The notes beneath the pieces were generated by a model that saw only the letters and a list, made by a program, of their open reading frames with translations, ran no database searches and was not told the DNA's origin. DNA of 64,000 nucleotides from Alistipes sp. (GTDB lineage: Bacteria; Bacteroidota; Bacteroidia; Bacteroidales; Rikenellaceae). The translations under genes and the position numbers were made by a program. The stretch spans positions 124,001-188,000 of the forward strand of contig JAGBFA010000007.1 of assembly GCA_017936685.1 (NCBI GenBank), read 5' to 3'. This document shows positions 1 through 9,379 of the stretch, piece by piece (positions within the stretch are counted from its first letter, which is position 1; every line of letters starts with the position of its first letter).

Positions 1-885
1 CATGCCGCCATAGGTGATGAAGCCCTCGTTCATGATGCAGAACATCTGGCAGCGACGCCACAACGCCTCGTCGCGGAAAGCCACGAAGCCTCCCATGTTG
101 ACTATGGCGTCCTTCTTCGACGACATGGTCATGATGTCGGCATACGAGAACATCTCGCGCACGATCTCCTTGATCGACTTGTCGGCATAGCCCTCTTCGC
201 GCGTCTTGATGAAGTAGGCGTTCTCGGCGAAGCGCGCCGAGTCGATCTGCAAGCGTACTCCGTAGCGGTGGCAGAGAGCCGACACCTCGCGGATATTGGC
301 CATCGATACGGGCTGTCCTCCGGCGGTGTTGTTCGTCACGGTCAGCACCACGGCCGGTATGCGCTCGGCGGGATACTCTTTGAGCACCTTTTCCAGCTTC
401 GCGGGATCGAGATTACCCTTGAACGGTATCTCCAACTGCGTGTCGGCCGCCTCGTCGATGGTGCAGTCTATGGCCAGAGCCTTGCGGAACTCGATATGTC
501 CTTTGGTGGTGTCGAAGTGCGAGTTGCCGGGCAGCACGTCGCCCTCCTTGATTATGGTCGAGTAGAGCACGTTCTCGGCGGCGCGACCCTGGTGCGTGGG
601 CAGGAAGTAGTCGAAGCCGAGAATGTCGCGTATGGCGTTCTTCATGTTGAAGTAAGAACGCGCGCCGGCATAGCTCTCGTCGCCCTGCATCAGCGCAGCC
701 CACTGGCGGTCGCTCATGGCACCCGTGCCCGAGTCGGTCAGAAGGTCGATGAAGACCTCGTCGCTTTTGAGGTTGAACAGGTTGTAATGCGCCTCGCGAA
801 TCCAACGCTCGCGCTCCTCGCGCGTACTCTTGCGTATGGGTTCGACCATCTTTATACGATACGATTCAGAAAATGGTAATTCCAT
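1..885 (-). CDS. tnaA: Tryptophanase (L-tryptophan indole-lyase), C-terminus beyond window
   Basis: PLP enzyme of the beta-eliminating lyase family that splits tryptophan to indole, pyruvate and ammonia in the cytoplasm. The 295 residues present begin MELPFSESYRIKMVEPIR, the usual start of Bacteroidales tryptophanases, and include the LLTDSGTGAMSDRQWA and THQGRAAEN segments, GGQPVSMAN, and SSKKD, where K258 is the expected Schiff-base lysine. The frame is open to base 1, so roughly the last third is missing from the window. Tyrosine phenol-lyase is a close paralogue; the N-terminus and GNSHFDTTKGHIEFRK favour tryptophanase. A consensus promoter about 200 nt upstream gives it a long, GC-rich, hairpin-forming leader. 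Function is confident from family similarity; substrate is inferred. Confidence 0.93.
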   Translation of the reverse strand, partial: MELPFSESYRIKMVEPIRKSTREERERWIREAHYNLFNLKSDEVFIDLLTDSGTGAMSDRQWAALMQGDESYAGARSYFNMKNAIRDILGFDYFLPTHQGRAAENVLYSTIIKEGDVLPGNSHFDTTKGHIEFRKALAIDCTIDEAADTQLEIPFKGNLDPAKLEKVLKEYPAERIPAVVLTVTNNTAGGQPVSMANIREVSALCHRYGVRLQIDSARFAENAYFIKTREEGYADKSIKEIVREMFSYADIMTMSSKKDAIVNMGGFVAFRDEALWRRCQMFCIMNEGFITYGGM

Positions 886-1082
886 AATTATAAGGTTTTA
901 AGGTTTGTAAAGATTTTTCGATAAGGATTGTCGCCGCTAACGGCAGTTAGTCGGCAGCAGGCAGGCAGCGGACGCAGACGGCGCACCGCCGCGTCCCGCT
1001 TCTCAGGCGAGAAACTCGTCGCGGCGTTTGACATTGACAAATGCGCGCGCAAACATATTTTTCGTATGACGGTTCATCATGC
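886..1082 (-). promoter_or_regulatory. Structured leader of tnaA
   Basis: The transcribed but untranslated stretch between the predicted start site and tnaA. It contains a strong hairpin at 970-996 (outer GGACGC/GCGTCC, inner GGCG/CGCC) and a small one at 938-951 (CTAAC/GTTAG). A 25-codon frame starting at 1080 (MMNRHTKNMFARAFVNVKRR, then DEFLA) lies directly after the promoter but has no tryptophan codon, so it is not an obvious tnaC counterpart. A regulatory role is inference. Confidence 0.35.
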
Positions 1083-1087
1083 TGTTT

Positions 1088-1119
1088 CAAAGGTAGTAAT
1101 TTATCGGCAGAAAAGCAAA
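1088..1119 (-). promoter_or_regulatory. Promoter of tnaA (Bacteroidetes type)
   Basis: On the minus strand TACCTTTG (1088-1095) matches the -7 consensus TAnnTTTG, and TTTG (1116-1119) lies 20 nt upstream as the -33 box. Transcription would start near 1082, leaving a leader of about 195 nt before the tnaA start at 885. Confidence 0.7.
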
Positions 1120-1265
1120 GACAACCGCCGAAATTTAATCGGACGGAGGCACAAATCGCAGCCTTTATCGTCGAAAAACCGGGTATGCCGGTGATAAAAC
1201 AGGGCTGTTCGTGATAAAAAAACCTCGGTTGATTGAATTAATTTTTTCAATCGCGGGGTTTGTTT

Positions 1266-1273
1266 TATATTTG
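1266..1273 (+). promoter_or_regulatory. -7 box for the surface lipoprotein operon
   Basis: TATATTTG fits TAnnTTTG and lies 55 nt upstream of the first gene of the 1328-10978 operon, preceded by a T-rich stretch (1240-1247) at the -33 distance. Confidence 0.6.
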
Positions 1274-1327
1274 TATCCGCGTAAATATATACTATTATAT
1301 ATATTATTATATAGATAAGAACGACGC

Positions 1328-3091
1328 ATGAAGGTCAAAGACAAGATATATGCGACTGTTTCGCTGATACTGCTGCTCGGCGCATGCAGCCGTCCTCTGC
1401 CCGAAGGATATGGAGAGCGGCCTGCTACGCAGACGATCGAAGCGTCGATAGGCATCTCTCTGAGCGATGAGACCCGCACATCGATCGGCGACGACGGCAT
1501 GACCACCCGTTGGAGCGTGGGCGACAAAATAGCTCTCTGGGCGCGCAATGCCGCAGGCGAATACTGCGTCGAGGCGGCCGTCTTCTCGCTGCGCCACTTC
1601 TCGGCGGACTACTCGACAGCTCTGTTCACCGGCCGCATAACGGCTATGGAGCAGGGCGACTACGACTATTTCATGGCATATCCCGTCCCGTCGGCCGTGG
1701 AGGGAACGAAGGCTTCATACGACATTCCGGCGGTGCAAAGCGGTAAATACGACGGGCAATGCGATGTCATGATCTCGTCCGCAACCCGCGGCGAGGCACT
1801 CTCTGCCGATCTGACGGCTAACGTATCGGCCGCGATGCACCACATGATGCACGCCGTAAAGATCACCATACCCGAGGGGCGCAACCTCTTCGGACATAGG
1901 TTCACACGCCTCGAAATGACATTTCCCTATCCCGTCACCGGACGCGTCACCTACGATGTCACCCGTCCCGACGAGGCACCGACAGTGAGCGAGCAGAGCA
2001 ATACGTTGGTCATTGAGAATGCCGAGGGATTCGATGCCGGCGACACGCTGTGGGCATTCGTGCTGCCGTCGGCTGCACCCGTCGAGGGCGAGATCGGCTA
2101 CATGGTGCGCAACGACCGCAAATACTCCGAAAGCGTATCATACAATGTGCGTCTCGACACACAGCCCGGTCACATCACCCCGATAAAGATGGCCATACCC
2201 AAGATGTTCAAATACACCGCCATAGAGTTCCGCGTAGGCGAAAACCACTTGGGAGAGGACTACAAATCTCTTACAGTCTACGATGCCTCGGGCGCAGTGG
2301 TGGCCACATTCCCCTACGATGCCTCGGGAGTCTACAAGAAGGAGTATTCCGGCGACTTCGACCTCTCCGAATGGAACGACACCGACTTCACGCTGGCGTT
2401 CGAATCGGAGCACGCCATAGTCAATGCCAAAGTCAATGTCGGCACCATCGAGCCATACGAGTCATACACATATCACCGGTTCGATACCGCAGTACCGTAT
2501 CTGTTAGAGGAGAATTTCGATCTGATAACCGATTCCGACGGTAATCCTTATAGTGTAGAGTCCGACAGCGAATATAGCGGCGCATCGGTAGCTGGAAATA
2601 AAAGTGCCATTTCGTTTCTCAATGGTTGGACGGGAGCACGCATCGGTTTGAGCAGCGGCAACGCGATACGTATAGCCTGCCGTCGAGAGATGAGTACCAG
2701 TTACCCAGCGCGCGTAGATTCCGCACCCATGAGTGGGCTCAAACCGGGGACGGCTGTCGACATAACCGTTACTTTCGACTATGGCATGGATCGTCGTGAC
2801 GGCGGTATAGGTACGGCCGATGTCGGACAATACGTATACCTCGGGTATGTCACAAGCAATACCGCATACAAAAGTGGAGATGACACCGGAGAATTCGTCG
2901 CAGATTTTTACATCAAAGAAAAAGGGGCGTCTTATACGAATATTCCTCACAAAGATTACTCTTTTACAATCCAAGCATGCACTCCTTCGACACGCATTAC
3001 ATGGCGAACTGTTAGAGAACACAAGACCGGAGCGAACAACAATACATTCTGGTTATATATAGATAACGTAAGAGTACAGATCAAACAGTAG
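1328..3091 (+). CDS. Fimbrillin-family-like surface lipoprotein
   Basis: A 587-residue lipoprotein. The signal peptide ends in lipobox LGAC with C20 as the lipidated residue. Residues 30-230 have the layout of fimbrillin/Mfa-like proteins: a DETRTSIGDDGMTTRWSVGD stretch (Thr-Arg followed by W.VGDKIALWA), then a sandwich-like region with MAYPVP and MHHMMHAVKITIP. The C-terminal half (from about 390, YLLEENFDL) looks like a separate beta-sandwich, perhaps ligand binding. First gene of a seven-gene operon; the next gene begins 22 nt downstream. Whether it is a pilus subunit, tip adhesin or another surface protein cannot be decided here. Confidence 0.7.
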   Translation: MKVKDKIYATVSLILLLGACSRPLPEGYGERPATQTIEASIGISLSDETRTSIGDDGMTTRWSVGDKIALWARNAAGEYCVEAAVFSLRHFSADYSTALFTGRITAMEQGDYDYFMAYPVPSAVEGTKASYDIPAVQSGKYDGQCDVMISSATRGEALSADLTANVSAAMHHMMHAVKITIPEGRNLFGHRFTRLEMTFPYPVTGRVTYDVTRPDEAPTVSEQSNTLVIENAEGFDAGDTLWAFVLPSAAPVEGEIGYMVRNDRKYSESVSYNVRLDTQPGHITPIKMAIPKMFKYTAIEFRVGENHLGEDYKSLTVYDASGAVVATFPYDASGVYKKEYSGDFDLSEWNDTDFTLAFESEHAIVNAKVNVGTIEPYESYTYHRFDTAVPYLLEENFDLITDSDGNPYSVESDSEYSGASVAGNKSAISFLNGWTGARIGLSSGNAIRIACRREMSTSYPARVDSAPMSGLKPGTAVDITVTFDYGMDRRDGGIGTADVGQYVYLGYVTSNTAYKSGDDTGEFVADFYIKEKGASYTNIPHKDYSFTIQACTPSTRITWRTVREHKTGANNNTFWLYIDNVRVQIKQ

Positions 3092-3113
3092 AAATAAACA
3101 AAATCAAACGGAT

Positions 3114-3881
3114 ATGAAAAAACTTATCTTTTCATTGGTTGTAACGGCTCTCACGGCCGCCTGTTCTTCGGATCCGGCCGCGAGCGACGACAACGCACAG
3201 GGCGCAGTGACGGTAGTCTGCTCGTCGGACAACGAGGTCGCCGCCACACGTGCCGCTGTCGACTGCACGCTGCCCGCAACAGAGGATTTCTCGCTGAGAA
3301 TAGAGGGCACGTCGCTGCAATACGTCGCGTCATGGCCGGCCATAGCCGATTTCAATGCCGACAACTACCTGCCCTCGGGCAGCTACAAGGCTATCGTAAC
3401 GGCAGGCAACATCAAAGAGGAGGGCTACGACAAGGCCTCATTCCGCGGTGAGCAGGCCTTCACGGTCACTGCCCGCCAGAATACCGAGGTAGCCATCACG
3501 GCACATATCGCCAATGCGCTTGTCAAGGTGACGGTAACCGACAACTTCCGCCGATACTTCACCGGAGGTTGGAAGCTGACCCTCACCACTGCCGCAGGCA
3601 ACAGCTTCGATGTGAGCACGCCCTCGGAGGAGCCGATATTCATGGCACCCGCATCGTTCTCGATAACGGGTACGGCCGTCAAGCAGCCTGCCGTATCGGG
3701 CGGCAACCCCGTTGAGATCACCCTGCCCGAGATGAGCCGCGACAATCTTGCCGCACAGACGCTCTACACGGTCACCTTCGACGTGTCGACCGCCGGCAGC
3801 GCAACACTTGAAATACTGCTCGACGATACGCCAGTAGAGAGCATTACGATCGATAACGAACTTAACGACAACGCACAATAA
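3114..3881 (+). CDS. DUF4493 lipoprotein
   Basis: A 255-residue lipoprotein; signal peptide MKKLIFSLVVTALTAAC with C17 as lipidation site. After a short linker the chain has the DUF4493 pattern: TEDFSLRIEG, a tyrosine/tryptophan pair (LQYVASW), a LPSGSYKAIV strand, FRGEQAFTV, and IANALVKVTVTDNF. DUF4493 is a Bacteroidetes-specific domain of unknown function found in outer-membrane lipoproteins. It sits between the fimbrillin-like gene and a second, longer DUF4493 protein (15 nt gap), so the three products probably form one surface assembly (inference). Confidence 0.75.
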   Translation: MKKLIFSLVVTALTAACSSDPAASDDNAQGAVTVVCSSDNEVAATRAAVDCTLPATEDFSLRIEGTSLQYVASWPAIADFNADNYLPSGSYKAIVTAGNIKEEGYDKASFRGEQAFTVTARQNTEVAITAHIANALVKVTVTDNFRRYFTGGWKLTLTTAAGNSFDVSTPSEEPIFMAPASFSITGTAVKQPAVSGGNPVEITLPEMSRDNLAAQTLYTVTFDVSTAGSATLEILLDDTPVESITIDNELNDNAQ

Positions 3882-3896
3882 AAACGCATTACGAAT

Positions 3897-5567
3897 ATGA
3901 AATCGATATTTCGCATCATCATAGCCCTCTCTGCCATGGCGGCCGTCTCGACAGCCTGCGACAAGGACAAGGCCAAATACGGCGACGGGCCGGACAACGA
4001 CAAGGACAATATCGGATACCTCTCTTTGGGAGGATTGGAGGCCTCGGTCATGATCGACACTGAGAACATCTCGTCGGGCACCACCGCCTCGGCAACGCGT
4101 GCCGCGGCACCCGACATCGACACCTTCAACGTCAAGGTCACCGACTCGGCCGACCAGACCGTAGCCGAATTTCTCTACGGCGAGCGTCCCTCTACGCCGA
4201 TCGAGCTTCCGGGCGGAGTCTATCGCGTGGCCATGTCGTCGGGCACGATGCCCGCAGTCGACTGGGAGACACCCGTCTACGGCACTTCGCGCGATGTGGT
4301 GATAACGCGCAAACAGATAACCACTGTCGACGATTTGGTCTGCAAGCTCCAAAACGTCAAGGTTACGGTTGCCTACTCGGCCGATCTTATCGAGCAGTTG
4401 GACGCCGACAACACTACCATGACCGTCGCGCTGCAACCCAACTCGACCACATTCTCCATGGGTGAGACGCGCGCGGCATACTTCACCCCCACCTCCGCCA
4501 GCAACACGCTGCACCTCACGCTCTCGTGCCGCTACAAGGGACAGAGCGACAACATCAACATGACGGCCGAGATACCCAATGTCAAGGCTGCGCAGTGGCG
4601 CAAAATCAACGTGGTGATACAGCATTCGAGCGACGGCACGGCCACCATCGGCATCACCTGCGACACGTGGACCTACGACGAGGAGATCGTATTCGACACC
4701 GCTTCGTACATGTGCGAGCCTGTCATATCCGACGACGACGATCTGCCCACGATCATCTGGCAGGATCACAATCTCGACGAGCCGTTCCAGCTGACCGACG
4801 ACATGTTCGATGAGGAGGGCACATTCAAGAGTACGATCAAGATCGACATTACGGCAAAGTCGGCCATCAAGTCGCTCGTCGTATCGCTCTCTTCGGACAA
4901 CGCCCGATTCCTCTCGGAGTACACCGATATGCTGCCTGCAAACGAGGATCTGTGCAACCCCACCGCCTCGAAGGCGATACTGCAACTGTTGGGTTATCCC
5001 ATCATGACCGCCGGCACAACCAGCACGCAAATCCGCTTCGGATCGCAGGCCGTACTGATGCACAACTACAAAGGTACGCACACCTATACCATAACGGTCA
5101 CCGACGACAACGGCCGCACATCGAGTGCCACGCTCACGGTCAAAGTCGGCAGCGACGGAGGCTCGGGAGCGAGCATCGTATGGGTGGGTCACGACATAAC
5201 CAAACGTTATGAGATCACCGACGACTTGCAGGTGGGAATACGCGTGACCGTGCCTGCCGGCATCAAGGACTTCTACGTCGACATCATATCCGATGTGCTC
5301 ACCCCCGAAGCTCTTGTCGGTGTCGGATTGACCGACCACCTCAACCTAATCGAGCCGGGAGAGTACAAGGAGGCATTGGAGGGATTGGGATTCCCCACCG
5401 GAGATGCCGTCCTCGGAAAGACGCTCATCGACGAGAACACACTCAACATATCGGACTTCATGAGTATGCTGAAAGTACTGGGACCGGGTAAAACCGATTT
5501 CCGCCTTACGGCCATCGACTCGAACAACCAGCCGTGCGTAGGCACCATACAGTTGGAAGTCAAATAA
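3897..5567 (+). CDS. DUF4493 lipoprotein with repeated C-terminal beta domains
   Basis: A 556-residue lipoprotein; lipobox STAC with C21, followed by DKDK, an acidic/lysine tag resembling the Bacteroidetes surface-export signal. Residues 65-270 resemble DUF4493 (IDTFNVKVTD, ELPGGVYRVAM, VTRKQITTVDDLVCKLQNVKV). The rest holds two domains that each open similarly, IIWQDHNLDEPFQLTDD and IVWVGHDITKRYEITDD, which suggests an internal duplication of about 130 residues. Position in the middle of the lipoprotein operon supports a role at the cell surface. No enzymatic motif seen. Confidence 0.72.
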   Translation: MKSIFRIIIALSAMAAVSTACDKDKAKYGDGPDNDKDNIGYLSLGGLEASVMIDTENISSGTTASATRAAAPDIDTFNVKVTDSADQTVAEFLYGERPSTPIELPGGVYRVAMSSGTMPAVDWETPVYGTSRDVVITRKQITTVDDLVCKLQNVKVTVAYSADLIEQLDADNTTMTVALQPNSTTFSMGETRAAYFTPTSASNTLHLTLSCRYKGQSDNINMTAEIPNVKAAQWRKINVVIQHSSDGTATIGITCDTWTYDEEIVFDTASYMCEPVISDDDDLPTIIWQDHNLDEPFQLTDDMFDEEGTFKSTIKIDITAKSAIKSLVVSLSSDNARFLSEYTDMLPANEDLCNPTASKAILQLLGYPIMTAGTTSTQIRFGSQAVLMHNYKGTHTYTITVTDDNGRTSSATLTVKVGSDGGSGASIVWVGHDITKRYEITDDLQVGIRVTVPAGIKDFYVDIISDVLTPEALVGVGLTDHLNLIEPGEYKEALEGLGFPTGDAVLGKTLIDENTLNISDFMSMLKVLGPGKTDFRLTAIDSNNQPCVGTIQLEVK

Positions 5568-5584
5568 TAAAACGGGAACAGATC

Positions 5585-7630
5585 ATGAGAAAGATATTCA
5601 GCATATTTTGTCTGGCTCTGCTTGCCATCTCCTGCCATAAGGAGAGCCTCGACGAGCCTATACTTCCGGCCGACCGTGGAGCATTGAAGATGAGTGTAGC
5701 ACTGGCGGGCACACCCGCCGCCGACCAGCCTCTGACGGTCAAGATATACCGCGTGACCGACACGGAGCGTCAGCTCATACGACGCTATACGTCGCTTGCG
5801 GACATACCGGGCTATCTGGCTCTGCTGGCCGACAACTACTGCGTGACGGTGGAGGCGGGCGAGAAACGTCCGGCCTCGAAGAGCAGCAAGAGCTTCCGCG
5901 GCGAGAAGGAGTTTGCGGTTACGGCAGGCCAGGTGACCGCCGTTACGGTCAACTGCCCGCTGCTGTCGACAATCGTCGCCGTCGACTACGATGCCACCAT
6001 AGCCGAGAAGTTGGAGAGCGGCTATTCGGCCACGGTTGCCGTGGGCGAGAGCTGCGACAAGGAGACGATCGCCGCGGAGGGCACACCCCATCTGACGTTC
6101 GATGCGAGCGGCGAGGGCTACTTCGTCATGCCCGAGGGCGAGACCTCGTTGGCATGGCGTTTCGAGGGCACCCACCCCGTCGAGGGAGCAATAAACAAGT
6201 CGGGCGTAATAGCCGACGTGAAGCCGGGCGCACGCTATACCGTAAAGTTCAAGTACTCGAAAGATGCCGACGGTATGCTCTCGATCACCGCCACGGTCGA
6301 CGAGTCGGTCGAGGAGTTCTACGACCACATATCGTTCAGTCCCGACCCGACGATCCTCGGCGACGGCTTCGATCTTAGCGAAGAGTATCGTTACGCAGGC
6401 GGCCAGCGGCGATACGTCATATCGGCACAGGCAACCATCTCCGAGCTTAAAATAAGCGTAGACGGACAGACCTACGATCTGCTCTCGGGCAGTCACGCGG
6501 GCATCGCCGTCACCCTCACCGACGACAAGAACATAAGCGTGGCTCTGAGCGACGAGTTCTTCGCCGCATTGTGCGGCGGCAGCCACACGCTGACATTCGG
6601 CATCAAGGACGCCGACGGCGGCAAGGCCGAGCAGGAGGTGGTATATGTGACCCAGGGTATCAATCCTCTGCTGCCCGCAAACTACGATCTGTGGGACTGC
6701 ACGGCGACATTCTCCGCAACCGTATTCGACTCGGCATCGGCTGCAAGCTGCACCATCGCCTATCGCGAGCAGGGCGGCGAGTGGAAGAGCGTCGAGGCGG
6801 TGCGCACGGCAGCCGACACCTACACCGCTACGGGCGGCGACTTCTTCGCAGGCAAGCAGTACGAATACCGTCTGCTCATCGGCCAGACGCAGACGGGAGC
6901 CGCATTGCAACTGGCCACACCCGACGGAGCGCAGATCCCCAACGGCGGCATGGAGTCGTGGTCGAAGCCCGGCAAGGCATACTTCCCCTACGCCGACGGC
7001 GAGGCCGCTTTCTGGAAGACCGGCAACGAGGGTTCGACCACGGTAGGCGACAACCTCACCACACCCGAGACCGACGTTCACGCCGGATCGGAGGGCACCA
7101 CTTCGGCTAAGCTGCAATCGCTGTTCGCCGGTATCGGCTCGCTGGGCAAGTTCGCCGCAGGCAACCTCTTCATCGGCGAGTTCTCGATGAGCGGCATGAA
7201 CGGTATGGTCGACTTCGGCCGTCCGTTCACCTACACGGCCAAACCGCGTGCGCTCTCGTTCTGGTTGAAGAACAACCCCGGACAGATCAACTACAACAGC
7301 GGCAAGCCCGCCAGCGGCACCGACATAAACCAGGCCGTCATCATACTGGCCAACTGGACGAAGCCGCGCCGAGTCGACACGAGCGACATCGAAAATACGT
7401 TCCTCGACGTGGAGAACCTCGACAAGGAGCCGGGCGTCGTGGCCTACGGCGTATTCCGCACGCAGGAGGCTGCCACGGAGTGGTACGAGCGCACCATCGA
7501 GCTGACCTACGTAAGCGACGAGCGTCCCAACTACATCATGATATCGTTCGCGGCCAGTGCCTACGGCGACTACTTCTGCGGATCGACCGATTCGTATATG
7601 TATGTCGACGACATAAAACTGATATATTAA
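5585..7630 (+). CDS. DUF4493 lipoprotein with C-terminal PCMD domain
   Basis: A 681-residue lipoprotein. The start at 5585 (MRKIFSIFCLALLAISC, C17 lipidated) is chosen over an in-frame ATG 51 nt upstream, which would overlap the previous gene and spoil the signal peptide. The N-terminal part resembles DUF4493 (LTVKIYRVTDTERQLIRRY, ADNYCVTVEAG, FRGEKEFAVTAG). From about residue 450 it carries a PCMD domain (putative carbohydrate metabolism domain): NGGMESW, AYFPY, TTSAKLQS, GKFAAGNLFIGEF, and a DYFCGSTDSYMYVDDIKLIY end. The same domain recurs in the gene at 9380. Carbohydrate binding at the surface is plausible but unproven. Confidence 0.75.
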   Translation: MRKIFSIFCLALLAISCHKESLDEPILPADRGALKMSVALAGTPAADQPLTVKIYRVTDTERQLIRRYTSLADIPGYLALLADNYCVTVEAGEKRPASKSSKSFRGEKEFAVTAGQVTAVTVNCPLLSTIVAVDYDATIAEKLESGYSATVAVGESCDKETIAAEGTPHLTFDASGEGYFVMPEGETSLAWRFEGTHPVEGAINKSGVIADVKPGARYTVKFKYSKDADGMLSITATVDESVEEFYDHISFSPDPTILGDGFDLSEEYRYAGGQRRYVISAQATISELKISVDGQTYDLLSGSHAGIAVTLTDDKNISVALSDEFFAALCGGSHTLTFGIKDADGGKAEQEVVYVTQGINPLLPANYDLWDCTATFSATVFDSASAASCTIAYREQGGEWKSVEAVRTAADTYTATGGDFFAGKQYEYRLLIGQTQTGAALQLATPDGAQIPNGGMESWSKPGKAYFPYADGEAAFWKTGNEGSTTVGDNLTTPETDVHAGSEGTTSAKLQSLFAGIGSLGKFAAGNLFIGEFSMSGMNGMVDFGRPFTYTAKPRALSFWLKNNPGQINYNSGKPASGTDINQAVIILANWTKPRRVDTSDIENTFLDVENLDKEPGVVAYGVFRTQEAATEWYERTIELTYVSDERPNYIMISFAASAYGDYFCGSTDSYMYVDDIKLIY

Positions 7631-7640
7631 CCACCTGCCG

Positions 7641-8543
7641 ATGCAGAAGTTAACCACTACGCTGATTGCTCTGTTCGCCGCGACCCTCACGGTCGCGGCG
7701 CAGCAGCATGACTACGCGGCGGAGCAATCGTCAGCGGCAATGCCTGCTGCGGAGCGTGCGGCAGAGGGAGATGAAGATGCCGCAGCAGAAGACGAGACGG
7801 CAGCTGCCGACCCGACGGCCCGTACAGCGGAGCCTTCTGCGGGCGACGCACGCGACCAGCGAGGATTCAGCAGCACCAACATCTTCGTACCCAAGGGACA
7901 ATGGATATTCGGCGGCTCGGCCTCCTACTCGACCCACCGCAACAACGACTACAAGCTGCTAATGGTCGAGGGCATCACCTCCGAGGGCTACACGGTCAAC
8001 GTCAGCCCCATGATAGCCATATCGCCCAAGGACAACATGGCCGTGGGCATCAGGTTCATCTACGGCCGCACGATGCTCAACATGGACAATGCCTCTCTGA
8101 AATTCGGCGAGGAGGACTCGGGTGTCAACATCAGCGTCGACTACATGCACCAGATCAAGCAGGAGTACACGGGTGCCCTGTTCTGGCGGCAGTATATACC
8201 CATAGGCCACTCCAACCGCTTCGCCATATTCACCGAGATACAACTCTGCTTCTCGGGCGGGCAATCCACCATCGTGTCGGAAGACGGCGTGGTGGACGGC
8301 TTCCAGAAGTACCGCGGCACCTATGCCAACCACTTCGGCACCTCGATAGGCCTGCAACCCGGCATCGTGGCTTTCGCCACCAACAACATGGCCTTCGAGA
8401 TCAGTATCGGCGTATTCGGCATAGCCTACGAGCACACCAAACAGATACACAACCAGGTGGAGATAGGCCACGTGAAGACGAGCACTATGAATTTCAAGGT
8501 CAACCTGTTGTCGATAGGCTTCGGCGCATCGTTCTACCTGTAA
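7641..8543 (+). CDS. Outer-membrane beta-barrel protein with Ala/Glu-rich N-terminal segment
   Basis: A 300-residue exported protein; signal peptide MQKLTTTLIALFAATLTVAAQ. Residues 22-75 are a low-complexity stretch of alanine, glutamate and aspartate. From about 75 (GFSSTNIFVPKGQWIFGGSA) alternating aromatic/polar strands run to the end at GFGASFYL, typical of small outer-membrane barrels and ending in a hydrophobic residue pair. It starts 10 nt after the PCMD gene and is followed 11 nt later by a second barrel protein of similar pattern, probably a paralogue. Likely the membrane anchor or channel of the lipoprotein complex (inference). Confidence 0.65.
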   Translation: MQKLTTTLIALFAATLTVAAQQHDYAAEQSSAAMPAAERAAEGDEDAAAEDETAAADPTARTAEPSAGDARDQRGFSSTNIFVPKGQWIFGGSASYSTHRNNDYKLLMVEGITSEGYTVNVSPMIAISPKDNMAVGIRFIYGRTMLNMDNASLKFGEEDSGVNISVDYMHQIKQEYTGALFWRQYIPIGHSNRFAIFTEIQLCFSGGQSTIVSEDGVVDGFQKYRGTYANHFGTSIGLQPGIVAFATNNMAFEISIGVFGIAYEHTKQIHNQVEIGHVKTSTMNFKVNLLSIGFGASFYL

Positions 8544-8554
8544 AACGCGAGGCT

Positions 8555-9376
8555 ATGAAAAGACTGATACTATTACTGCTCGCTTCGGCGTTTACCATAT
8601 CGGAGAGTGCGGCTCAATATAAAGGGACCGACTCGACAACCGTGAAGATCGAACGCGGACACTTTTTGCCGATGAAACGACGCATAGACCGAGAGATAGA
8701 CAAGATCAAGAGCGTGTACCGAGGTGAAGTGCTCATCGGCCTGACGGCCTCCTACGGCACCATCAAGGCCGAAGACACGGAGCTGATGCTCATATTCGAC
8801 GACATAAACCTCAAAGGCACCATGACTACGGTCAACCCCTTCGTAGGCTATGCCTACCGCGACAACCACGTCGTGGGCGTGAGGTTCGGCTATCAGTTCG
8901 TCAACGGCGAGCTGGGCAACATCGGCTTGAATCTGGGCGAACAGAACGACCTGTCGTTCTCGCTCGACAACATGTCGCTGCGCAGCCAGAGCTACGCATG
9001 GTCGCTCTTCCACCGCACCTACGCCGGATTGGATCAGAAGGGGCGCATCAGCTTCTTCGCCGAGTGGGAGTTGCAGGCACGCACCGGCACCATGGACTTC
9101 TCCTACATCAGCGACAACGCACGCAAATTCTCGCGCAGCCGCTCGACCGGCTTCCGACTGAATTTCAATCCGGGCATAGCCGTGTACATCTTCCCCAACG
9201 TCTGCACCACCGTCTCGTTCGGTCTGGGCGGATTGTACTACAACAAGATACGTCAGAGCGACGAGCTTGGCGAACACACGGGCAGCCGTTCGCGCTCGGG
9301 ACTGCGCTTCAAATTCAACCTCGCCGACATCAACATCGGCATGGTCGTACACCTGTGGAACAAGAAGAAGAGTTAG
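8555..9376 (+). CDS. Outer-membrane beta-barrel protein (paralogue of upstream gene)
   Basis: A 273-residue exported protein. The start at 8555 (MKRLILLLLASAFTISESAA) is chosen because it gives a clean signal peptide; the frame is open far upstream through the preceding gene. The body shows barrel-type strands: GEVLIGLTASYGTI, NPFVGYAYRDNHVVGVRFGY, LSFSLDNMSLRSQSYAWSLF, GRISFFAEWELQ, and a final NIGMVVHLWNKKKS. Several strands align with the upstream barrel protein (for example the NxxVGxRFxYG segment and the FNPGIAVYIF-like strand). Tandem barrel genes in one operon suggest a pair working together. Function unknown. Confidence 0.63.
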   Translation: MKRLILLLLASAFTISESAAQYKGTDSTTVKIERGHFLPMKRRIDREIDKIKSVYRGEVLIGLTASYGTIKAEDTELMLIFDDINLKGTMTTVNPFVGYAYRDNHVVGVRFGYQFVNGELGNIGLNLGEQNDLSFSLDNMSLRSQSYAWSLFHRTYAGLDQKGRISFFAEWELQARTGTMDFSYISDNARKFSRSRSTGFRLNFNPGIAVYIFPNVCTTVSFGLGGLYYNKIRQSDELGEHTGSRSRSGLRFKFNLADINIGMVVHLWNKKKS

Positions 9377-9379
9377 ACG

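Noticed and set aside
1003..1080. A 25-codon frame after the tnaA promoter as a TnaC-like leader peptide
   Set aside because: It has no Trp codon and lies far from tnaA; kept only as a remark on the leader.
3438..5339. A 633-codon open frame on the minus strand, and similar long minus frames at 5273-7690, 11425-13698, 16908-19547 and 20715-22649
   Set aside because: All lie opposite clear lipoprotein or glycosidase genes on the plus strand; their products are His/Arg/Val-rich with no recognisable domain, as expected from GC-rich codon shadows.
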